This document shows, one piece after another, positions 55,723 through 64,000 of a stretch of DNA of 64,000 bases; within the stretch, counting starts at the first letter, position 1; every line of letters begins with the position of its first letter. Below the pieces are notes generated by a model. It made no database searches. It saw only the letters and a list, made by a program, of their open reading frames with translations, and was not told the DNA's origin. The position numbers and the translations under genes were made by a program. The DNA comes from Helianthus annuus (lineage: Eukaryota > Streptophyta > Magnoliopsida > Asterales > Asteraceae): positions 125,208,088-125,272,087 of the forward strand of contig NC_035433.2 in NCBI RefSeq assembly GCF_002127325.2, written 5' to 3'.

Positions 55723-58337
55723 TTAATTTGTACCTACACTTATCTCCTTTGAACTCCTAAATTTCCGTTGGTGTTGATCAGGTGAAGCCCTCAAAACATC
55801 TTTCTGACCATTTTGAATATCTTGCAATGTAGCAAGAACCTCAACCATAGTTGGCCTGAACCTGTGGTCACTGTGGAGACACTTTGACGCGAGTGCAGCC
55901 ACAGCTTGTGCACTCTTCTTGGAGTATTGACCACCAAGTCTAGTGTCCATGATTCTTAGGACGCGTTTGGTATCGCTTAGAAATGGTCTAACCCAATCTA
56001 CCAATGTCTCTTCAACCCCACCGGCTCTCTCGTCGGCTATGGCCCGTCTTCCTGATATCAACTCCAATAAGACCACCCCAAAACTGTACACGTCGTTTTT
56101 TGGTGTCAAATGCCCTGAATAGTGTACAAACCATTCTCGTTAAAATTAGGTATCGTGTGAAAAGATCAAACGTGTTCGTACATAGTTTATACATTTTAAA
56201 AAGTGCTTGGGATCATGTTTTGAAAAAGAGTTATCACATACAAAATGATATTGTCTAGTAGAAATAGTGTTTGGATGTGCTTCTGCTTCTACAAAGCGAT
56301 TATTTGCGTTTTGAAGACGCAATAATCAGGAATCAATTTGTAAACGCAATCCCAAACACCATAGCTTAATACTTCAAGTATCAAAAACTCGTACCTGTTG
56401 CTACGTATTCTGGTGCAGCATAGCCATTGGTGCCGACAACCCTTGTAGACACGTGTGTGTTGTCTCCAACAGGACCGTTTCTTGCCAAACCAAAATCCGA
56501 AAGCTTTGCATTAAAATCCTACATAATTCAATTAATAAGAATACAAGGAACAAAAAATATCTTTGCTTTGTAAGTTAACATAAAATACAAACAAATTAGG
56601 CGTATACCGAATCTAGCAAAATATTAGAAGCCTTCAAATCGCGATATATGATAGAAGGTTCTTGACCATGCAAAAATGACAAGCCCTCTGCTACGTCAAT
56701 GGCGATGCGCATCCTTGTGGCCCATGGCATCGGTTGAACGCTTTCTGCAAATTGTTTTGTAAAGTTAATAAAATCTTACTGTATTCTTTGTTTCATGTTT
56801 TGCGGGTCCCGTATCATATCTTTTTTATGATATCGGACCCACAAAATGAAACACAGAGTATCAGTATGGAAAACTAGAAAGTAATACTCACTTCTAAACA
56901 AGTGATTATCTAAACATCCTTTAGGCATGAACTCATAAACTAGAAGGCGGTTTTCGCATTCTGAGCAGTAGCCAATGAGTTTAACAAGATTTTTGTGATG
57001 AAGTCTCCCCATGTAATCTAGCTCAGTCTGCAAATAGAAAAAAAAAACAGAACACAAATCCTTGTGAATAATTCACTTTTTGGAACACACTTCAATGCTT
57101 TAATCGCGAACACCCTTTTCAAAACCGGATAGGTCAGACCGGGAACTGACTACAATAAAACTGGACCGAAAACTAGCTACATAACTAGTTCGGTTTACTA
57201 CTTTTGAAGGAAAAGAAATTGAAATCCGGGTAAATCGCACCAATTGTTGGTCCAGATTTCAATCTTTTTTCCTTCAAAAATTTCATTTATTAATTCAACA
57301 ATTACTACTTCGGACTTTATATATATTTTTTTTAACATTGCATATCTACACCAAAAGATAAACTAGTTCCATATTATGTTCTTAGGTAGTTAAACATGCA
57401 AATACATAAATTTAAATTATTCGTGATGTTATCTAGTTTTTGAAACTAGGGTTAAGTTATTGTACAAATAGGTCATAAAATACAAAATACACTTAACGTA
57501 AGAAGTGGAAGAGAGATTTTTTTTTTTTTTTTTTTTTTTGAAATTTTTTCCCCATCTTATATGGCACGTATTATAGTCTCAAAATTAAAAAAAAAAAAAA
57601 AGAAATTGTGATAATTTTTACTCTGCTATTGTAAAATCATGATATTGTTTTTATATTTTACAATTAAATATCATTCTTAAGGGTAGGGAAAAAATTCAAA
57701 AAAAAAAAAATTCCACTTGTATTTGATATTTACTTTTTGAAATAGATATGACCAGTGTGTCCCAAAAGACGGTTGGTGAAATGACCAGTCCGGTTATGAA
57801 AACACCAACAGCAAACAACGAACCACGACAAAGGAAAGGGGATCACTTACAAGCCATTCCCGGTGACCTTGGCGGCTATCTTCCTTGAGTATCTTGACCG
57901 CCACCACCATCCCTGTACCCGGTTTAGCCGGAGCAAGGGTGGCCTCATCAACCCACCCTTTAAAAACTTGACCAAAACCGCCTTCACCCAGAAGACTATC
58001 CGGCCGGAAGTTCTTGGTGGCGGCCTTGAGATCATTCAGGTTGAAGGCCTTGAGGTTAATTGGCACAGGCAAATGATCATTATACTTATGTGCTTTCGAA
58101 ACCTTGTTCAAACTCACTGTTTTTGTTTGACTCTTCAAAGATTTTGAATTAGATTTCGCCTTGTTATTAATCATATCCTCTGTAAATCAAAATTAACCAA
58201 AACTATGAACATCATTAAACCTACAAACTGAGTATCAAATTGATAAAGAAAAAACAGAGGATCACATCAAACATACCAAGAAATTGAGTAGAAGAAGCAT
58301 GGGCAACATTGGATTGCTTTCCCACACAAATACCCAT
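55723..58337 (-). CDS. Receptor-like cytoplasmic kinase, subfamily VII (PBL/APK-like), six exons
   Basis: An intact 392-residue Ser/Thr kinase that relays signals from plasma-membrane receptor kinases. Exons: 58337-58277, 58179-57851, 57027-56892, 56744-56608, 56518-56395 and 56114-55723, all with GT/AG introns; joined they total 1179 bases in one frame. The start [10 protein letters not shown] has Gly2 (N-myristoylation) and Cys4 (palmitoylation), so it should sit on the inner plasma membrane. Then [20 protein letters not shown] (glycine loop 85-90), VAVK (Lys116), Glu132 in the alphaC helix, [14 protein letters not shown] (Asp211, Asn216), DFG (229-231) and [10 protein letters not shown] (activation end, Glu258). 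All catalytic residues are present. The tail after the kinase domain is short (ends EISVGTN). The closest families are PBL2/PBL3/APK-type; the exact ortholog cannot be named. An in-frame stop and flanking repeats mark the ends. It is the only intact host gene here. Confidence 0.93.
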
Positions 58338-58840
58338 TTTGAATTGATGATCTTCTGCAACTGAAATTGGGTTAGTTATATGATTGGTGGGGTGGCTGCC
58401 GGTCTTCTTTATGAATTAATAAGTCAAATGGTAGGAATTTTGACTTTATGAAATTAATTGGTGGAAGATTCGAAGGAGACTCCATAATATCATACCCGAA
58501 ATTAATTTAGGTCCTGTCAATTTTCGATTAACGAAATTTTGGGTAAGACTTTTCAAAGCCTATTGTTGACCTTTAGGAGTTGAAATCTGTACTTATTCAA
58601 TTATTTGATGATGATGATGATTATGACTAGTGAATATAAATTTCTTTTTGATAATAGTTTTTAGAGTCCGGATAGCGTACAAGACGGTTTCTTTGTACGA
58701 AGTATGCGAGGCAATGCCGCAATGACAACCGTTCAATTGCAAGATCAACGTGTAAGATAAGGCATGAAATTACGTGAATTTCAGTTTCAAACAATTGAAA
58801 TAACAAATATAGAAATGGTAAGTTGGTATTTTCTCACTTG
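58338..58840. other. Upstream region of the kinase gene
   Basis: 5'-flanking sequence with a short (GAT)n run near 58609-58622. No clear TATA box within 100 bases of the start codon, and no other gene. Confidence 0.4.
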
Positions 58841-58848
58841 ACTAGTTT

Positions 58849-59757
58849 CCCCCTTAATTGTTAATTTTCAAATGGCAATAACTTTTTTATATGCTAATAT
58901 TTGTTTTTAAATTACACCGTATTAACAAACATTCCATTCTCTTTAATTTGAGGAGTTTATTGCGATAGTTTTCTTAAAACAAAATTACAGGATTTTGAAT
59001 ACCCAACACATGACTATGTGATTACGTGATTTTAAATACAAGATTATGAGTATCCATTACGTGATTACTACGTGATTTCATTATAGTATATTTATGTGAA
59101 ACCCCACTAAGTGATTACGTAATTACGTAACAATAGTTGACTATGTATTATTACGTGACTACGTGACTTTGAATACCCATTTCGTGATTACGTGATTTCA
59201 TTATAGTATTTTATGTGAAACCACAATGAGTGATTACGTAATTACGTAAAAACAAAAACATGTAATACATAAAATTTCAGGTCTAATCACGTATTAAGGA
59301 TAAATTATATACAAAACATTAGCCAAATCAACTTATAATAATCACATAATGTCGTATATTAGAGATTTATTCACGTTATAAAGCATAACAATGAAGTTCT
59401 CATTATTGAATGTGTAATCACGTAACAAACATAATTGTAATAATATTAGTTATAACAAATCATATTGAATTTGTAATCACGTAATGGATTTATAATGAAT
59501 GTGTAATCACGTAATGGTTTATATTGAATGTGTACTCATGTAATGGGTATTCAAAATCACGTAGCATGTGCTGGGTATTCAAAATCACGTAATCACGTAA
59601 TGGTCAAATTGTTATTTAAAATCCGGTAATTTTTTCAAGAAAACTATAGCAATAGGCTGCTCAAATTTAAGAGAATGAAATGTTCGTTAATATAGCTATT
59701 AATGTATGAAAAAGTTAGGTAATAAAACATAAAACTCATTAAGGTTAAGGATGTAAC
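58849..59757. mobile_element. Inverted-repeat element packed with ACGTGA motifs
   Basis: Ends AGTTTCCCCCTTAA and TTAAGGATGTAACT are imperfect inverted repeats. The arms extend about 200 bases ('acattccattctctttaatt', 'atagttttcttaaaac', 'ggattttgaataccc' and complements). The interior has about 16 TTACGTGATT/AATCACGTAA motifs, mostly forward on the left and reverse on the right. No coding and no target duplication was recognised. Confidence 0.7.
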
Positions 59758-59866
59758 TGAGACCAGTGAAGCCTGCTGTCAACTAAACTTGAGTTTGGTA
59801 AGAAACTTCTAGCTTAACTTGTGTAACTTAATAATACCCGAGCTGCATGGCGCATGAGTAATTGTT

Positions 59867-60625
59867 TGTCACACCCGACTCGCAGCAGAATAGGTGATCG
59901 GGACATGATTGAGTTGATCGGGGCTATTGCGTGTTTTAAATAATCATTTATCCATAACAAATGTTTTCACAAAACAGATAATCCAATTAAAACAATAAAC
60001 ATATGAACACTGTACATAACAATTAACTATGCTAATCCGTTTCTTGTTAACTAGGGTCCATCTTATGTCAAATCTTCTTTTCGTACCTGATCACTCGTAT
60101 CATGTGTAAAAATAGTTTTTAGGTCAATAAAAGTTGGCGAGTGAACCTTATTGTTATTTGAAAAATTATAATGTTTAAATTTGGTTTATTGAGAAAACGT
60201 GTGTTAACCAATGTAAGTAAACATGTTGTATGTAATATATCAAACTCATAACATAATCTCAAACAATAAACAAACCAACTAAAATGATTCAATAAATATA
60301 TGCATCCTGCACGGTATTATAGTGTGCCAATGAATGAATGTATTTTGCACGGTAATATGGTGTGCCAATGAATGAATGTATATTGCACGGTACTATGGTG
60401 TGCTGCAAGGTTTAAGCTCAATCAAACAGAGCTAACCTCGTATGGTTGACAACGTCAAGTTCCGCTCATAGATAATGGGGAACAGACGAGCCTATGATGA
60501 TGTGATATCCAAAATAATTGAAAATGCACCAAGAGATAAACAACCAAACAACACATAACACAACCTCAAACAATAAACAAACTAAATGTAATGATTCATA
60601 AGAATGTATGCATGTTGCACGGTCA
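59867..60625. mobile_element. LTR fragment (starts TGTCACACCCGACTC)
   Basis: TGTCACACCCGACTCGCAGC is a common start of plant gypsy LTRs. It includes three tandem units of about 36 bases with 'tgcacggtawtatrgtgtgc' (60297-60410). No CA end was found, so it is truncated. The 60640-61070 stretch after it has repeated 'ggtcacataagtttgggat' phrases and T-runs. Confidence 0.5.
60297..60410. repeat. 36-bp tandem repeat, three copies
   Basis: Units 'tgcacggtattatagtgtgc' plus 'caatgaatgaatgta' repeat three times with a few changes. Confidence 0.85.
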
Positions 60626-61074
60626 CATAAGTTTGGGATGACAAAATGGTGATTTTGGGTGCAAAAAACTTATAGAAATGGTCACATAAGTTTGGGATTC
60701 GTTTCGGTTCAAACGGTCATATAAGTTCAAATATGTTTCCAATGGTCAAATCCAGGTTGAAACTGGTTTTTAGCACATGTTTGGATTTAAAGCCAATTCG
60801 GGTCGGCTTGAGGGTCCAGGGAGAGGAATCGGTATCAAAGTGACGGTTTCTATAAGTTTAGGACCCGTGTCACTTCAAACCGGTTTGGATCCCAAATCGG
60901 TTTAGTTCAAGTCGCCATTTTTGGTTTCGGTTTCAAAATGTTTTTTTTTTGTTTTTTTTTTTGTTTTTTTTTTTTTTTGCCACCTTTAGTTCACATATCA
61001 ATTTTTTTTCCTTTACAAATCCCCGGTTTATTTGAAAAGTTGATTGTGTCCTCTTGTGTTTACTTTATTGTAAA

Positions 61075-62218
61075 CTAGATTAGAACCCCGTGTATTACAC
61101 GAGCTGAGTAAATGTGAATTCATATACTAAATAATAAAATAATATATCTTTAAAAACTTTATTTATTACATGGATTGAATACATATAACTTTATATACTA
61201 AAAAATAAAAAGTTATATCTTTAAAACCCCTTGTATTGTATTGTTGTACAGGTTGAATAAATATAATTTTATACATCAAATAATGAAAAAAAAACTAAAT
61301 AATAAATTATTTTTATATATTAAAAAAACCCTGTGTTTTGTACGGGTTGAATAAATCTAATTTTATATATCAAATAATAAAAAAAGTTATATTTTTTTAA
61401 AAACTCATGTATTACACAGGTTGTATAAATGTAATTTTGTATAGTAATTTATAAAAAAAGTTATATCTTTAAAAATCCCCGTGTATTACACAGGTTGAAA
61501 TTATATATCAAATAATATAAAAAAATATATTTTTAAATACCTCATGTATTACACGGGTTGGATAAGTTGAATAAATGTAATTTTATATAGTAAATAATAA
61601 ACACTTATATCTTTAAAAAACCTTGTGTAATACACGAGTTGAGTTCTGGTTAATTTCAGATTTTGATTTCCTGCATTTTCTCTCCTATTAAATAATAATA
61701 ATTTTTCTCTCCTTAAAATTACATCTTAAGTCATATTATTATTTTTATAAAACATATTTAAAAAATATATAATATTTTATTTAAAATAAATATATTTAAA
61801 ACATTTACTTATTATAAAGAGCTAAATATATTTAAAACATATTACTGATTATAAAGAGTCATGGACAATTTAAATATGTTACCTAAATTCGGATGTAAAA
61901 GTATAAACGTAAATATTAAAATAAAATCTCCCTACGATATAATAAAACTATAATGTAACTTATTCCTATGTCTAAGGAAATATATTATAAAAATAATAAT
62001 TTAATATTAATAGTATATTTTCTAAATAAGTTTTTAATCTATACTATATCTCTACGTATATCTCATAATTATATATATTAAATAGTATATCTCTACGTAT
62101 ATCTCATAAATAATTATTTAATTTTAAATAATTATTTAATTTTAATAGGCTAAAAAATAGATGGTTCCAATGAGTGACATGTGTCACCAAAGTGGTTTCT
62201 TTTATTATATAGTATAGA
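61075..62218 (-). mobile_element. Small Helitron with iterated 3' hairpins
   Basis: On the minus strand it starts at 62218 with A|TCTATACTATATAATAAAA and ends at 61075 with CTCGTGTAATACACGGGGTT, then CTAATCTAG|T. Length is 1144 bases with no coding. Nearly half of it (61084-61640) is a tandem array whose unit contains the same hairpin as the true 3' end. Confidence 0.8.
61084..61640. repeat. Tandem array of Helitron 3'-hairpin-like units
   Basis: About eight degenerate units of 65-80 bases: CCCGTGTATTACACGGGTTG, then 'aataaatgtaattttatata', 'aataataaaaaaagttatat', 'ctttaaaaa'. Most keep the GTGTATTACAC palindrome. Confidence 0.85.
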
Positions 62219-63405
62219 TATAGATTTATTTTGATTTATATCTAAGTTATTTTGTAAAACATTTATTCTATAAAAAATGTAAATATAATGTTTAAAAAGT
62301 GTAATAGTATAAGATTATTGGTGGTTGAACAAGTCTACGGGGTATATATTAACACGTAATCATAAAATATTTTTTGACTAACTTTTTGAATATTGGAATT
62401 GTGGATTTGTCTTTTCCTACTTAATCAGGGTTGATGGTAACCTTTCGAGAATGGTGTCCCAAAATTTTGTTTGGTCATAATAAATGCTTCATATGTTTTC
62501 TTAGAAAATGCACTGTTTCTGTTTTTTTTTTTTTTTTTTTTTTTTAATTTAGATTTACAAAAGGATAACAAATTTTCCTCTATATTTAATCATTGTTTAA
62601 CGTTTTTGGCCATCGAGTATCTATGCATTATAATAAAGCAAAACGAATTTTGGCCACTTGACAACCACTTAAATCATTAATTGTCATATATCATTGTTAT
62701 ACTTCTCATTGTTTTGCTTTAGAAGGGAAAACACAAGACCTTTATTGTACTTCTTTTATCACAAATTTTAAAGAAATTAGACTTTCCTTTTTGGTGCAGA
62801 CCATTTCCTTTTAAATGTGATTGCAAATCACAAATCCTAGTCTTTCTTTCATATCCTCACCACAATTGCATTTGCATATTCACTTTCCAATGATCCTACC
62901 TCTTAATCGAAAAAAATCAACCAACAACACGTATGTTAAATCCTGATTTTTATTTTTTGAAACCTAAATTCCTTTCTTTTTGACACAGGTGTTTTAGACA
63001 TTCATTTGAACTTCAAATGTTGAAATAACGTATCTGTAGTTATGTATAGGTACGTATTTTATTAGGTTGTTGCTTTACATGAGTGTTCTTTGATAACGAT
63101 CCTTATTTTCATGAATGCTAATCATTGAAATCATGTATATGTAGTTATGTATAGATACATATTTTTATTAGGTTGTTTTACATGAGTGTTCATTGACAAG
63201 GATCCTTTTTTTTTCATGAGTGTTAATCACTTTAGTTAATAACATATAGCTTTATTATTTGTGTTTTTCTTTCGTCATGTTTTTGCAGAAGTAACCAAAT
63301 TGTACTTTATACAAAACTCGCATGCTTACCCTTTCCATGACAATGACCATAATAATCAATGTTGACGTTTTAGTTTTCAAGCATGTTAGGGTTTGTAATA
63401 TTATT
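62219..63405. other. AT-rich sequence, no gene seen
   Basis: Contains a T-run (62523-62545) and a 100-base duplication: 'tgtagttatgtatag', 'attaggttgtt' and 'catgagtgttc' recur at 63035-63090 and 63140-63195. No conserved coding. Confidence 0.5.
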
Positions 63406-63407
63406 TA

Positions 63408-63750
63408 GAGTTAAATGCTTGGTTGGTCCCTGTAGTTTGGGAAAATTGCAGACTTGATCCTAATGGTTCACTAATTACAGAGTTGGTCTTATTAGTTGTA
63501 ATTTTTGCATTCAGGTGGTCCTTATCACTAACCTCTGTTAAATTTCTCAGTTAAGTGTCTGTGAAATGTGTATTTTACCCTTAAGGTTAAAAAAAAACAA
63601 TGGACCCCACCACCACTCTCTCTCTCTCTCCACCACCATCATCTACCAAACAATCCACCACAACCACTGCCACCATTTTTTATAAGTTTTAATCTCCAAA
63701 ACCGTTTTCATGTAAATTGGGATTTGCAGACACATCTTAATTACTATAAT
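63408..63750. mobile_element. MULE-like terminal region (one arm)
   Basis: GAGTTAAATGCTTGGTTGGT, 'aaattgcagacttgatcc', 'ttaacctctgttaaatttct'-like sequence and 'attttacccttaaggtt' form one terminal arm of a common plant MULE/MITE type. A CAC-rich segment similar in style to the interior of the Pack-MULE at 17.6 kb follows. The opposite arm is absent or cut off. Confidence 0.45.
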
Positions 63751-63759
63751 CTTCCACCC

Positions 63760-63971
63760 CTTGAAGAGGTAAGGTCCCAAAAACCTCGCTTCAAGTGCTT
63801 AGGACCATACCACAACCTCACCCTTCTAACCTTCTTTAGACCTTGCGCGGCCGCGCACTGGTCCTACAAAGAGGGCTTAGAAGGAGAACAACAAGCAGCA
63901 CCTGCGCGCCAAAAGGAAACTAACGAATCCTTGCGCCAATCTCCATAACAGATAAGGATAAAAATCCTGAT
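63760..63971 (+). repeat. Second copy of the LTR/TRIM-like repeat at 49512
   Basis: TTGAAGAGGTAAGGTCCC and the next 200 bases match 49512-49725 ('gaccttgcgcggcc', 'cacctgcgcgccaaaag', 'gataaaaatcc'). It is cut by the LTR start at 63973. Confidence 0.8.
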
Positions 63972-63972
63972 A

Positions 63973-64000
63973 TGTGACAACCCTCACTAAATCAGGTATC
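63973..64000. mobile_element. Start of a gypsy-type LTR
   Basis: TGTGACAACCCTCAC begins 28 bases before the window end and is the same type of start as at 7899. The rest lies outside. Confidence 0.55.

Overview
The window looks like a gene-poor stretch of a large plant nuclear genome. It is AT-rich, has plant-type introns, and is dominated by LTR retrotransposon remnants, Helitrons, Mutator-like (MULE) elements, MITEs and SINEs. LTRs of the TGTGACAACC/GGGGTGTGACA type and palindromic CACGGGGCCGTG and CGCGTGGCGCG repeats inside LTRs suggest a eudicot, probably an asterid such as Asteraceae; that placement is from memory of such genomes and is moderate confidence. Only one host gene appears intact: a six-exon receptor-like cytoplasmic kinase of subfamily VII (55723-58337, minus). 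The other protein-like sequence is transposon-encoded or is made of fragments captured from host genes.

Layout. 1-1446: end of a gypsy-type LTR. 1447-4498: Helitron part (5' end 4498, minus) with exons resembling a boron transporter, a golgin and a UFD1-like protein. 4.6-7.5 kb: SINE-like repeat and three inverted-repeat elements, one with a 9-bp target duplication. 7.7-17 kb: Helitron 3' terminus, internally deleted LTR element (TSD TAAAC), PIF/Harbinger element (TSD TAA) with a DDE transposase, LIM-gene fragments and a solo LTR (TSD ACTTG). 17.3-18.9 kb: Pack-MULE with a 9-bp TSD. 19-24.6 kb: tandem duplication, MITE, LTR pieces and a long fold-back element.

24.7-35.6 kb: a chain of four inverted-repeat elements whose resolved ends all abut (TA)n tracts. 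Two of them (A, A') share a terminus, and A' keeps the tail of a MuDR-type transposase. The largest (B, 6.3 kb) carries a broken Ulp1-like protease gene and a 109-residue ORF, and is peppered with the motif TCGCATG; A and A' are peppered with AACGCCA. 36-37.5 kb: a SINE with a 16-bp TSD and a hAT MITE with an 8-bp TSD. 38.1-45.4 kb: a 7.3-kb Helitron carrying fragments of VAC14, a TDY-type MAP kinase and glutamine synthetase, all on its sense strand. 46.7-53.0 kb: two more Helitrons, the second holding an ASHR2-like SET-protein fragment split by two insertions. 53-55 kb: SINE-like, microsatellite and duplicated sequence. 55.7-58.3 kb: the kinase gene. 58.8-64 kb: an inverted-repeat element full of ACGTGATTACGTGA-type motifs, an LTR piece, a small Helitron whose 3' hairpin is iterated about eight times, a MULE-like end and the start of another LTR.

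The main biological theme is gene-fragment capture: four Helitrons and one Pack-MULE here hold pieces of at least eight host genes, mostly with splice signals still visible. The second theme is element families that carry dense, family-specific short motifs and lie inside TA microsatellites.
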